Made by a program: the position numbers and the translations under genes
Notes under the pieces: model-generated
The model's database searches: none
What the model saw: only the letters and a program-made list of their open reading frames with translations
What the model was told of the DNA's origin: nothing
DNA from: Algibacter luteus
GTDB lineage: Bacteria > Bacteroidota > Bacteroidia > Flavobacteriales > Flavobacteriaceae
Reading direction: 5' to 3'
DNA: 64,000 nt
NCBI RefSeq assembly: GCF_900141715.1
Contig: NZ_FQYK01000009.1
Location: 1-64,000 of the forward strand
In this document: positions 38,997 to 47,934 of the stretch, piece after piece
Numbering within the stretch: position 1 is the first letter of the stretch
Layout of the letters: each line of letters starts with the position of its first letter

Positions 38997-40067
38997 TTAA
39001 ATGAATTTTTTTAAGATTTTTTTCACTTCTTTACTAGTCATCTCGTTGGTCATATTTTGTAATTCAGAAAAATTTATATTTTTTGGCTGAATGGTTTTTT
39101 TTTGTTTTACTCCAAGAATTTCAGGGTTCACTGTTTTAAAAAGTTCTTCATCTATAGAAATAATTGCTTCATGAAGTTTTTCACCTGGTCTTAATCCAAT
39201 AATTTTTAACTCACGTGTTTTTGCTTCACTATTGCAAATCAAATACATTCTTTCAATTAAATCTGATATTTTAACAGGATTACCCATATTGAAAGTATAT
39301 AAATTGTAATCGAATTTTTCTAATGTGGCTAATTTTAAAATTAGGTTGCAAGCTTTTTGTTTACAGATAAAATATCGGGTTACATTAATATCAGTTAGTG
39401 TAATTGGTAGGCCTAACTCTATTTGTTTTTTTATTAATGGAACTATAGAGCCATTGGACCCTAGAATGTTGCCAAATCTTGTTGATACGAAAACCGTGTT
39501 AGTTTTAGAATTTAATAAGTTTAAATAATTTTCTGCTATTCTTTTTGTTAGGCCCATTATACTAATAGGATTTACAGCTTTATCAGTAGAAATAAAAAGG
39601 AATTTTTTAACTTTAAACTCACAGCTTAAATCTGCTAATAATTTCGTACCAAAAATGTTCAATTCTATCGCCTTAATTGGGTTGCTTTCCATTAAGGGTA
39701 CATGTTTGTAGGCCGCTGTATGAAAAATGAGTGTAGGCTTATATTTTTTAAATACTTGAGTAATCGAATTTTGGTTTGTAATATCAATTAATATAAATTC
39801 TACTTTGGATGTATCTTTGAACTCTAATGATTTAATGAGCTCATATAATGGTGATTCGGCATTATCAATTAAAATGAGTTTTTTGAATTTGCAATGAATC
39901 AGTTGTTTTGATAATCCACTACCAATCGAACCAGCAGCACCCGTAATTATAATAGTTTCATTAGTAAAATCGTAACTGGAAGAATTGGAATATTGCTTAG
40001 TTTTATCAGGAAAGAGATCAGAATCATATAATAATTTATCAATATAATTAGCCATTTCTTTATTCAT
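38997..40067 (-). CDS. Soluble CapD/FlaA1-like nucleotide-sugar dehydratase
   Basis: 356 residues. Only the SDR catalytic domain of the PglF/CapD family is present: GAAGSIGSGLSKQL (about 39-52), HTAAYKHVPLMES, STDKAVNPISIMGLTKR, RFGNILGSNGSIVPL and GLRPGEKLHEAI. The four membrane helices and the first Rossmann domain of the paralogue at 31389 are absent, and the N-terminus (first 30 residues) is a short polar tail. It is probably a UDP-HexNAc 4,6-dehydratase (or dehydratase/epimerase). It follows the initiating sugar transferase by 101 bases and may make its sugar. Confidence 0.82.
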   Translation of the reverse strand: MNKEMANYIDKLLYDSDLFPDKTKQYSNSSSYDFTNETIIITGAAGSIGSGLSKQLIHCKFKKLILIDNAESPLYELIKSLEFKDTSKVEFILIDITNQNSITQVFKKYKPTLIFHTAAYKHVPLMESNPIKAIELNIFGTKLLADLSCEFKVKKFLFISTDKAVNPISIMGLTKRIAENYLNLLNSKTNTVFVSTRFGNILGSNGSIVPLIKKQIELGLPITLTDINVTRYFICKQKACNLILKLATLEKFDYNLYTFNMGNPVKISDLIERMYLICNSEAKTRELKIIGLRPGEKLHEAIISIDEELFKTVNPEILGVKQKKTIQPKNINFSELQNMTNEMTSKEVKKILKKFI

Positions 40068-40168
40068 ATAAACCAGTAAAAGTTTTCAAGTAGAAATTAA
40101 GTTCGTTATTTAATCTATATGCAAATTATGAATTATAATGTTTAGCCACAAATTGACTATTCAATCCA

Positions 40169-40762
40169 TTATTTAGTTATTACTTGAATTATTGTAAGAC
40201 CAATAAGTTTTAAATCAAAAAAGAAATTTTGTCTTTTAATATATTCCTTATTATACTTTAATTTATCAGGGATAATAGTTTTTATGAAAAATTCTTCAGG
40301 ATCATTCGCAGCTTTTAAAAGCTCAACTTCATTCCTATATTTAAGAGAAGCTAAACCCGTAATACCTGGTCTAACCTTAAATATAGTCATATCATCATGA
40401 GAATAGAAATTAACATAATATCGTAACTCTGGTCTAGGACCCACAAAACTCATATCGCCTTTAAGGATATTAAGTAGTTGTGGAAACTCGTCTATTTTGT
40501 AACGTCTTAAAAAATATCCGATTTTGGTTATTCTAGAGTCGTGATTTCCTAATGTAAGTAATCCTTTTTTATCAGATTGAACCCGCATGGTTCTAAATTT
40601 ATAAATATTGAAGTCTGTATTGTTTTTACCAACACGACCTTGAATAAAAAAAACAGGTCCTTTTGAATCTATTTTTATCAAAAGAGCGATTAGTAAAAGA
40701 AAAGGAAATAATACAATTAATCCAATAATTGAAAAAACAACATCAAAAAGTCGCTTTATCAT
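40169..40762 (-). CDS. Initiating phosphoglycosyltransferase, PglC-like sugar transferase
   Basis: 197 residues. One N-terminal re-entrant membrane helix (about 9-29) precedes the compact PglC/WcaJ catalytic domain. Motifs seen are YKFRTM, IDEFPQLLNILKGDMSFVGPRPE with the adjacent Asp-Glu of the family active site, and VRPGITGLASL. It loads a sugar-1-phosphate from a UDP-sugar onto undecaprenyl phosphate, the first step of repeat-unit assembly. No other initiating transferase is in the window, so it may serve the whole glycan locus. The preceding gene stops 1 base before its start. Confidence 0.9.
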   Translation of the reverse strand: MIKRLFDVVFSIIGLIVLFPFLLLIALLIKIDSKGPVFFIQGRVGKNNTDFNIYKFRTMRVQSDKKGLLTLGNHDSRITKIGYFLRRYKIDEFPQLLNILKGDMSFVGPRPELRYYVNFYSHDDMTIFKVRPGITGLASLKYRNEVELLKAANDPEEFFIKTIIPDKLKYNKEYIKRQNFFFDLKLIGLTIIQVITK

Positions 40763-40763
40763 T

Positions 40764-41138
40764 TTACTGAAGTGTTTTAAAGTCTAAAACCGTGGCAATA
40801 CTATCACAGTTTTCAACAGTTAACAAAACGTCATTATCATTATAAGTACCTTCTACAACATATATTCCACAAGGTTCTTGTCTTGGATTACTTTCAGAAA
40901 AGTTTATATCTCCTTTTTTCAGAACGAAATTAATGCCAGTAGAATCTATTGTTTTGTTGATTAAAAGACTGGATAGTGTTTCACTATACTTTATTTTTTT
41001 AGAATTTATATTTTTTAAAACTCTTGCGTCAGGACCATAACTACATGATGTTTTTTTTCCATTTAGAAAGAAAGCTAAAATAATAAGTCCTAAAGAAAAT
41101 CCTCCAAGATAATATCCAATTCGTTGAATAAGTTTCAT
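40764..41138 (-). CDS. Small membrane-anchored protein, DUF4258-like
   Basis: 124 residues with one N-terminal membrane helix (about 9-25) and a small outer domain holding two Cys-containing spots (KKTSCSYGP at 28-36 and EPCGIYVVEGTY near 88-99). I recall a similar small protein beside alanine dehydrogenase in other flavobacteria, described as DUF4258-like; that link is from memory. The gene lies between ald (32-base gap) and the sugar transferase (1-base gap) and is probably co-transcribed with both. Function unknown. Confidence 0.7.
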   Translation of the reverse strand: MKLIQRIGYYLGGFSLGLIILAFFLNGKKTSCSYGPDARVLKNINSKKIKYSETLSSLLINKTIDSTGINFVLKKGDINFSESNPRQEPCGIYVVEGTYNDNDVLLTVENCDSIATVLDFKTLQ

Positions 41139-41170
41139 TTAAAAATGTTTAATGAGGCAGAAAATAGATT

Positions 41171-42373
41171 TTAAAATATAAGTAAGTTTACATCACTATA
41201 ATTTAAATCAAACCATTCGCCAACAGATTTACTGGTTAAAATACCGTGGTAAAAGTACAATCCATTTTTTAAACCTTTATCAAATCTTAAAGAATTTTCA
41301 ATTCCACCATCTTCGGCAATTTTAAGTAAATAAGGTGTGAAAATATTACTAATAGAAACAGTTGCTGTTCTAGGATATCTAGCCGGAATATTTGGTACGC
41401 AATAATGCACCACATCATGTTTTATAAAAGTAGGCTGCTTATGCGATGTAACTTCACTAGTTTCAAAGCATCCACCCATATCAATACTTACATCTATTAT
41501 AATTGCTCCCTTTTTCATAGATTGAACCATAGCGTCTGAAACTACAATTGGTGATCTGTTAGAGCCTCTTACCGCTCCAATAACAACATCGCAGCGCTTT
41601 AACGCTTTTAATAAGTTTTTAGGTTGAATGGTTGATGTAAATAAAGGTCTGCCAAGTTGCGACTGAATGCTTCTTAACTTTGTTATCGAATTATCAAACA
41701 CTTTAACACCTGCTCCAAGGCCTATAGCACTTCTAGCAGCAAATTCGCCTACTGTGCCAGCACCTAAAATAACAACTTCTATTGGTGGAACACCACTAAT
41801 ATTTCCAAACATTAAGCCATTACCAGCGTTAGAGTTTGAAAGTAATTCTGAAGCAATTAAAACAGAAGCGGTTCCAGCAATTTCACTTAATGATTTTACG
41901 GCAGGATAACTGCCATCAGTATCTCTTATAAACTCAAAAGCTAAGGCTGTAATTCTTTTGGATGCCAAAGCTTCAAAATATTTTTTAGTTTGTGTTTTAA
42001 TCTGAAGTGCTGAGATTAAAATAGTTTGCGGATTTAAAAGTTTTATTTGCTCTAGGGTAGGAGGTTCTACTTTCAAAATCATGGGGCAAGAAAATACTTT
42101 TGCGGCATCTTTTGTGATTTCGGCTCCAGCCTCACTATAATCTTTGTCGCTAAAATTGGCGCCTTTTCCGGCCCCAGATTCTATTAAAACGCGATGTCCA
42201 TTATTCACTAAAGCGTAAACAGCATCAGGTGTTAAACATATTCGTTTTTCTTGAAAAGCGGTTTCTTTTGGAACTCCTATAAAAAGCTCTCCCTTTTTCT
42301 TAAATATTTCAAGGGTTTCTTCCTGTGGAAGTAGTTGTTGTTTTGTGAAAGGCGAAAGTGGTTGTTTCGACAT
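41171..42373 (-). CDS. ald: Alanine dehydrogenase
   Basis: 400 residues of the alanine dehydrogenase/PNT-alpha family. The start is FIGVPKETAFQEKRICLTPD (about 31-50). LKVEPPTLEQI replaces the KVKEP form seen in other branches. The NAD-binding fold is VVILGAGTVGEFAARSAIGLGAGVKVFD, followed by IIDVSIDMGGCFETS and CVPNIPARYPRTAT. It interconverts alanine and pyruvate with NAD+ and ammonia. A divergent outer-membrane barrel gene lies 184 bases away. It starts a leftward run that includes glycan genes, perhaps only by position. Confidence 0.85.
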   Translation of the reverse strand: MSKQPLSPFTKQQLLPQEETLEIFKKKGELFIGVPKETAFQEKRICLTPDAVYALVNNGHRVLIESGAGKGANFSDKDYSEAGAEITKDAAKVFSCPMILKVEPPTLEQIKLLNPQTILISALQIKTQTKKYFEALASKRITALAFEFIRDTDGSYPAVKSLSEIAGTASVLIASELLSNSNAGNGLMFGNISGVPPIEVVILGAGTVGEFAARSAIGLGAGVKVFDNSITKLRSIQSQLGRPLFTSTIQPKNLLKALKRCDVVIGAVRGSNRSPIVVSDAMVQSMKKGAIIIDVSIDMGGCFETSEVTSHKQPTFIKHDVVHYCVPNIPARYPRTATVSISNIFTPYLLKIAEDGGIENSLRFDKGLKNGLYFYHGILTSKSVGEWFDLNYSDVNLLIF

Positions 42374-42557
42374 GGTTAGTTTTAATTATAAAATTTCAAA
42401 TTACAAATAAAAATTTTAATCATAATAAATTACGAAAGATAAATCCATTTGAAATTTTAAATATGTTTACTACCAATTTGCATGTTAAATATAAAAACAA
42501 CTTTATATCTGCAAATTTGATGTGTAAATAAATTATTATAAGTTTGTTTTCATAAAT

Positions 42558-44984
42558 TTGAGTATGCTTAGAAAATTTCTTCCCCACATTTTTATATTTT
42601 TCACTTCTTTATGCTTTGCTCAACAGTTTAATATTAGCGGTAACGTTGTTGAAACAAGTAATTTACCTGTTGCATTTGCTAATGTGATACTATTCAATGC
42701 TGAAAACCCTGATTTTATAAAAGGTACAACAACAGATGATGATGGAGCTTTTAGGATTGATAATATAAGTGTCGGGACATACACTTTAAAAATTAGTTTT
42801 TTAGGATTTGAAGACTATTTGAAAGAAATAAACCTCAATGAAGACTTACATCTAAATCTTATTGTACTTAACGAATTAGTACAAAAACTAGATGATGTTA
42901 CAATAGTTGCTAAAAGGCCTACAGTAAAAAGAATGGTTGACAGGTTGGTGTTTAATGTTGAAAACTCAACCCTTTCTAATAATAATGTATTAGATGTTTT
43001 AAAGCATGCACCAGGTGTTTTGGTAAATAACGACAAAATTACCGTAAAGCAATCTACACCTACAATTTATATCAATGACAGGAGGGTACATTTATCCTCT
43101 AGCGAAGTGCAACAACTTCTGGAAGGCACCTCAGCAAGTAATATAAAATCTATTGAAGTTATTACGAGTCCTCCAGCAAAATACGAAGCCGAAGGTGGTT
43201 CGGTTTTAAATATAATTACTTCAAAAAATATTGTTACTGGATATAATGGTAGTGTATTTGGAAATTATAAGAAAGGTAGTGAATATCCAAAATATTCATT
43301 TGGAACAAGTCATTTTTTTAAAGCTAAAAAGCTAAATACGTATTTAAATTACAATATTAGTCCAAGAAAAGATTATAGAAATGATGACGAGTTTGTAAAT
43401 TTTATTGATGGAAACGACGACATAACTTCTAGTTGGGTAACCGATTTTAAACGAACTCGTGAAACTTCAAACCATAATATTAATGCAAATATTGATTATG
43501 ATTTAAATAAGAATAACAGTTTGGGGTTTTCAACAAATATCCTTATCTCACCAAGGGAGAACACACAAACTGATGTAAATTCTATAACAGATGTTTTTAA
43601 TAGTAATAAAGTTTTAGATTCTACTTTTATAACTGATAATCGAAAAGTAGATGAAACGTTCAATCTGGCATTCACTTTAGATTATTTGCACAGGTTTAAA
43701 AAGCAAGGGGAGAAGCTTGCAGTAAGTGCCCATCATACCAATTACGATTTTTCAAGTTTTCAAAATGTCGATACAGATTATTTTTTTCCTGATGCGTCAT
43801 TAATTAGAAATAATAGATTTCAAACTTTCGCAAGCCAAGAAATTAAGCTTTATACCGGTCAGTTAGATTATGAATTGCCTGCTGGCGATGGTGGTTTGTT
43901 TTTAGCAGGTATGAAAATTTCGAATATAAACTCTAAAAGTATTTTAACGCAATTCAATTTTGAAAATGATATTAGAGAACAAGATTTGCAAAATTCTGAT
44001 ACATTTTTTTATGATGAAACCAATTACGCCGTTTACTTTAGTTTCGCTCAAGATTGGGAATCTTGGAGTTTAAAATTGGGTTTGAGAACGGAACTGACGG
44101 ATATCAAATCTAATTCTATTTCTACAAATACAAATAATGATAATGAATACGGAAAGTTTTTCCCGTCGCTTTATCTTTTGCATAATTTAAATGAAAACAA
44201 CGAAGTTTATTTTAATTATAACAGACGAATTTTCAGACCAAGATATAGTCAGTTAAACCCATTTAAATATTTTTTAAATGATAACACATACATAACTGGA
44301 GACCCTAATTTGCAGCCTCAAATAGATGATGTCTTTACTTTAGGTTATACCTTTAACCAAAAATATACTTTTGAAGCTTATTATCGTTATGAAAGTAATC
44401 CAGCAATAGAAATATTGTTTCAAGATAACGACAATAATTTATTAAAGATTATAAATACGAATATTGATAGAAGTATTTCTTATGGATTAGATTTTACAAC
44501 GTATACTTCTATTACTAATAATTGGGATTTATATTTATTAACCTCTCTATTCTACTATGATAATCAATTTTTTGCTATTGAAAGCGATAACGTGTTATCA
44601 AGTACTGATCAATGGAGTTTATATTCGCAAATTGTTAATTACTTATCTTTTTTAAGTGATAAAAGTTTGACGGCCGATATAGCGTATTTATACATTTCAC
44701 CATTGGTAGAAGGCGCTTCTAGTTTTAATGAAAGATCTAGCCTTGATATTTATATTAAAAAAGCACTATGGAATAATAGGGCATCTGTGAGTGTTGGTGT
44801 AACAGATTTATTCAACACATTAAATGTTAATCAAACCACTAAATACTTGAATCAAGATCTTTTGTTAAAATCGAGGTTAGAAAACAGATTAATAACCTTT
44901 GGTTTTAATTATAAGTTTGGGAATTTTAGATTGAGTAACAATAAAAAAGAAATCGACATAAAAGAGCGTAATCGTTTAGAGTAA
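42558..44984 (+). CDS. TonB-dependent-receptor-like outer-membrane barrel protein
   Basis: About 806 residues from the ATG at 42564; a TTG at 42558 would add two. A signal peptide ends near CFAQ. A carboxypeptidase-regulatory-like domain follows (ISGNVVETSNLPVAFANVILF...GTTTDDDGAFRIDNI). Then comes a plug domain (LDVLKHAPGVLVNNDKITV, SPPAKYEAEGGSVLNIIT) and a long barrel of the OMP_b-brl_3 type with FNYNRRIFRPRYSQLNPF. It lies in the outer membrane. No SusD-like partner is next to it, so the ligand cannot be guessed. Its stop lies 5 bases from a convergent gene. Confidence 0.85.
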   Translation: MSMLRKFLPHIFIFFTSLCFAQQFNISGNVVETSNLPVAFANVILFNAENPDFIKGTTTDDDGAFRIDNISVGTYTLKISFLGFEDYLKEINLNEDLHLNLIVLNELVQKLDDVTIVAKRPTVKRMVDRLVFNVENSTLSNNNVLDVLKHAPGVLVNNDKITVKQSTPTIYINDRRVHLSSSEVQQLLEGTSASNIKSIEVITSPPAKYEAEGGSVLNIITSKNIVTGYNGSVFGNYKKGSEYPKYSFGTSHFFKAKKLNTYLNYNISPRKDYRNDDEFVNFIDGNDDITSSWVTDFKRTRETSNHNINANIDYDLNKNNSLGFSTNILISPRENTQTDVNSITDVFNSNKVLDSTFITDNRKVDETFNLAFTLDYLHRFKKQGEKLAVSAHHTNYDFSSFQNVDTDYFFPDASLIRNNRFQTFASQEIKLYTGQLDYELPAGDGGLFLAGMKISNINSKSILTQFNFENDIREQDLQNSDTFFYDETNYAVYFSFAQDWESWSLKLGLRTELTDIKSNSISTNTNNDNEYGKFFPSLYLLHNLNENNEVYFNYNRRIFRPRYSQLNPFKYFLNDNTYITGDPNLQPQIDDVFTLGYTFNQKYTFEAYYRYESNPAIEILFQDNDNNLLKIINTNIDRSISYGLDFTTYTSITNNWDLYLLTSLFYYDNQFFAIESDNVLSSTDQWSLYSQIVNYLSFLSDKSLTADIAYLYISPLVEGASSFNERSSLDIYIKKALWNNRASVSVGVTDLFNTLNVNQTTKYLNQDLLLKSRLENRLITFGFNYKFGNFRLSNNKKEIDIKERNRLE

Positions 44985-44989
44985 ATTCC

Positions 44990-45532
44990 TTAAAAGTATT
45001 CCTTTAATTTTCCCCAGAAATTTTTAGGTGATATTTTAAATTCTTCTTCAAGTTCTTCTAAGGATTTATTGGCATCATTAATTTTGTTGAAAATTCTAGC
45101 TCTAATCAGGTATATCGATGGAATAACAATAGCCATTACGGGAATTAAATATATCATATGCAATTCGTCCACATAAGTTAAATCATCATTTAATATATTC
45201 ATAATTTGAAACACATACATGGCAATCGGTACAAGTAACACATGGTACCACCAGTGTCTGCATGTAAAAAACCAAATAAATAATAGGTAAACAGGAACTA
45301 ATTTGCCTGTTAAAATCCAAATTGCAGTTTGAGCACTTTCATAAAAATTACTGGTAAAAGTAAATAAAAAAGTGTTCCAAACTAAGTTGTCTGGAACACT
45401 TTCATACAAGTAAAACAAGTAAGGAGTTATAGCAATTAATGTGGCTACAACGGTACCTGTTACTAAACTGCTTTTATCCTCTGGGAGCAAGTTTAATTTT
45501 ACTTTTTTCGATTTTTGCGGTTGCTTGTGCAT
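44990..45532 (-). CDS. Conserved membrane protein of unknown function
   Basis: 180 residues from the ATG at 45532. About four membrane helices are seen: 28-46, 65-85, 92-112 and 130-147. WFFTCRHWWYHVLLVPIAMYVFQ is the most distinctive part, and the C-terminus is a polar, acidic, helical tail (KSLEELEEEFKISPKNFWGKL). The first 60 bases of the gene overlap, in another frame, the end of a 47-codon ORF. I do not recognise a function. Confidence 0.7.
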   Translation of the reverse strand: MHKQPQKSKKVKLNLLPEDKSSLVTGTVVATLIAITPYLFYLYESVPDNLVWNTFLFTFTSNFYESAQTAIWILTGKLVPVYLLFIWFFTCRHWWYHVLLVPIAMYVFQIMNILNDDLTYVDELHMIYLIPVMAIVIPSIYLIRARIFNKINDANKSLEELEEEFKISPKNFWGKLKEYF

Positions 45533-45617
45533 CAACGTTATAAGTGTTTACAGCTTGAGTTAAAAATAACACACCTCCGAAAATTGCAATTGCAACTAGA
45601 TACTTTTTAGTCTTCAT
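45474..45617 (-). CDS. Small secreted or membrane peptide ORF overlapping the downstream gene
   Basis: 47 codons starting MKTKKYLVAIAIFGGVLFLT, a clear signal-peptide or membrane-anchor start (basic tail, then 15 hydrophobic residues), followed by a short polar tail ending KIKLAPRG. It shares 59 bases with the start of the 180-residue membrane protein in a different frame. The two genes are thus probably translationally coupled. The start is the first ATG after a non-coding stretch. Function unknown; a conserved small protein is my best reading. Confidence 0.6.
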   Translation of the reverse strand: MKTKKYLVAIAIFGGVLFLTQAVNTYNVDAQATAKIEKSKIKLAPRG

Positions 45618-45813
45618 ATTTATAAGGGATTTAATTAATTAATAACCCAAATGTAAATAAAGACTATCTTGAAGTTAATCACCAAATGTTAAAATTATGT
45701 TAAAAACATTGATTCTTAAAATTATTGATGTGGGTTTCCCGTAAAACTTCATAATCTAAAGGAAATATGCTATTTATGAGCCATATGCTAGTGGTTTATT
45801 TGGTTGTTTTCTA

Positions 45814-46218
45814 TTATTTTAAACTTATAATTCTGTTGTTATTGTCGTCTAAAATTATTTCAATTTTATCCGCATCTTGGTGTAAAATGGCTTCTATTTT
45901 TTCAGGCCATTCAATGAGTTTCCAATGCTCGGAATCTAAATAATCTTCTATACCAAAATTATAAGCTTCTTCAATATCATTTATTCTATATAAATCAAAA
46001 TGAAATATTTTTCCTTCTTGCAATTTATATTCATTTATAATTGAAAATGTTGGGCTACTTACATCATCATTACTTCCTAAAACTTTTACTAAGGCTTTTA
46101 TTAGGGTAGTTTTGCCAACGCCCATATGCCCATAGAATAATATCGTTTTTGTTTTTGTATTCTTTAAGAGGTTTTTAGCTACTTGTTCAACCTCATTTAT
46201 GCCGTAGCTAATTTTCAA
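45814..46218 (-). CDS. tsaE: tRNA threonylcarbamoyladenosine biosynthesis ATPase TsaE
   Basis: 134 residues, normal for TsaE. Walker A is GHMGVGKTTL (30-39), followed by VSSPTFSIINEY and the family segment FHFDLYRI, then EDYLDSEHWKLIEWPEKI. It is the ATPase that works with TsaB and TsaD to make the t6A base of ANN-decoding tRNAs, in the cytoplasm. It is 91 bases downstream of porX on the same strand, an arrangement seen in other Flavobacteriia. Confidence 0.93.
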   Translation of the reverse strand: MKISYGINEVEQVAKNLLKNTKTKTILFYGHMGVGKTTLIKALVKVLGSNDDVSSPTFSIINEYKLQEGKIFHFDLYRINDIEEAYNFGIEDYLDSEHWKLIEWPEKIEAILHQDADKIEIILDDNNNRIISLK

Positions 46219-46309
46219 TTGCTATTAAATTTATTGGCAATATTAATTAAAATAAATAAGATATCCTAAAAAAAATTGCATTTCATCGGCAATATATGCT
46301 TTTTATAGA

Positions 46310-47857
46310 TTATTTTGGATTATATACTACAAATGGAATTATCATTTCTTCAAGTGAGACACCTCCATGTTGATAGGTGTTTCTGTAATAACTAACATAA
46401 TGATTATAATTGTTAGGATACGCAAAAAACAAATCGCTTTTCGCAAATATATACGAGCTACTCATGTTTATAGAGGGTAGGTGAAGTTCTTTAGGATCTT
46501 TTGCGAATAGTACGTCTTTACTGTCATAGGTAAGACTTCTTCCAGTTTTATAACGTAGATTTAGGCTAGTTTCTCTATCACCAATTACTTTTGATGGATT
46601 TTTTACATTTATAGTGCCATGATCGGTAGTTAAAATTAATTTAAACCCTAATTGTTGAGCTTGTTGTATCATTTCCAATAGTGGTGAATTTTTAAACCAA
46701 CTTAAAGTTAAAGATCTATACGCTTTATCATTCGATGCCAATTCTTTTACAACTTCCATTTCGGTTTTAGAATGCGAAAGCATATCAACAAAATTGTAAA
46801 CCACTACTGTTAGGTCATTATTTTTTAAAGACTTGAAGTTTTCTGCTAATTTCTTACCTGTCTTCAGATTTGTAATTTTGTGATATTCATAAGATAAATC
46901 AGTTAAACCTAATCGTTTCATTTGACTGTTTAAAAAATCGGCTTCGTGTAAATTTTTGCCACCATCATCAGTATCGTTTTTCCAATATTCAGGAAATAAC
47001 TTTTCCATATCACTTGGCATGAGTCCAGAAAAAATAGCATTTCTTGCATATTGAGTTGCCGTTGGAAGAATACTAAAAAAGGCATCTTCTTTGTCTTTTT
47101 TAAAGTAATTATTAACAATCGGTTCAAAAACTTTCCATTGGTCGTAACGTAAATTATCAATAACAACCAAAAGTGTTGGTTGTTCCTTGCTTATTTCAGG
47201 GACTATTTTTTCTTTAAATAATGTATGCGACATTATAGGCGCATCGGTATGGGGCTTAAACCAATTGGCATAATTTTTTTCAATAAATTTTCCGAATTGA
47301 ATGTTGGCTTCATTTTTTTGAGATTCTAAAATCTCAAACATGCCTGCATCTTCAATATCTTCTAGTTGAATTTCCCAATAAATTAATTTTTGATAAAGAC
47401 TTACCCATTCTTCATAGCTATTTACCATAGATAAATCCATGGCTATTTTTCTAAATTCTTGCTGGTAATTTGAAGTGGTTTTTTCTGAAACCAATCTAGA
47501 ATGATCTAAATTCTTTTTTAAACTTAAAAGGATTTGGTTTGGGTTTACTGGTTTAATTAAATAATCGGCAATTTTGTTACCTATGGCCTCTTCCATTATA
47601 TATTCTTCCTCACTTTTTGTGATCATAACTACAGGAAGATTGTCTTTTTTCTCTTTGATTTCATTCAATGTTTCAAGTCCTGTTAAACCTGGCATATTTT
47701 CATCTAAAAATACAATATCAAAACTATTTTCATCTAAAACGTCAATAGCTTCAGAGCCACTATTACATGTAGTAACGTGATAGTTTTTCTTTTCTAGAAA
47801 TAAAATATGAGGTTTTAGTAAATCTATTTCATCATCAACCCAAAGTATTTTTATCAT
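46310..47857 (-). CDS. porX: PorX: response regulator with PglZ-type phosphatase domain, T9SS regulator
   Basis: 515 residues. A CheY receiver domain (1-120) has the acidic pocket DDE (8-10), phospho-acceptor D52 in FLDENMPG and YLIKPVNP with the conserved Lys. A three-helix linker follows (about 135-200). The PglZ/alkaline-phosphatase-like domain has LLVVIDNLRYDQW, LPTATQYARNAIFSGLMP, TTDHG and ends HGGVSLEEMIIPFVVY. PorX, with the kinase PorY and SigP, controls T9SS genes, and its PglZ domain acts as a phosphodiesterase on oligonucleotides. The T9SS cargo gene at the left edge shows that the system is used in this genome. Confidence 0.93.
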   Translation of the reverse strand: MIKILWVDDEIDLLKPHILFLEKKNYHVTTCNSGSEAIDVLDENSFDIVFLDENMPGLTGLETLNEIKEKKDNLPVVMITKSEEEYIMEEAIGNKIADYLIKPVNPNQILLSLKKNLDHSRLVSEKTTSNYQQEFRKIAMDLSMVNSYEEWVSLYQKLIYWEIQLEDIEDAGMFEILESQKNEANIQFGKFIEKNYANWFKPHTDAPIMSHTLFKEKIVPEISKEQPTLLVVIDNLRYDQWKVFEPIVNNYFKKDKEDAFFSILPTATQYARNAIFSGLMPSDMEKLFPEYWKNDTDDGGKNLHEADFLNSQMKRLGLTDLSYEYHKITNLKTGKKLAENFKSLKNNDLTVVVYNFVDMLSHSKTEMEVVKELASNDKAYRSLTLSWFKNSPLLEMIQQAQQLGFKLILTTDHGTINVKNPSKVIGDRETSLNLRYKTGRSLTYDSKDVLFAKDPKELHLPSINMSSSYIFAKSDLFFAYPNNYNHYVSYYRNTYQHGGVSLEEMIIPFVVYNPK

Positions 47858-47901
47858 ATTCTTTTATTTATATTGTTAAGTCCATTATAGGCTCTTATGT
47901 T

Positions 47902-47909
47902 TATATTTG
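47902..47909 (+). promoter_or_regulatory. Candidate -7 box for the HD phosphohydrolase gene
   Basis: TATATTTG matches TAnnTTTG exactly and lies in the 77-base gap between porX and the divergent HD gene, 25 bases before the TTG start codon. Confidence 0.45.
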
Positions 47910-47934
47910 TATTGTAAAAGTAAAAAGTTAAAGT

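Noticed and set aside
42553-42560. TAAATTTG as -7 box of the outer-membrane barrel gene
   Set aside because: It overlaps the TTG at 42558 and would place the transcription start at or after the ATG at 42564; a true promoter should lie further upstream.
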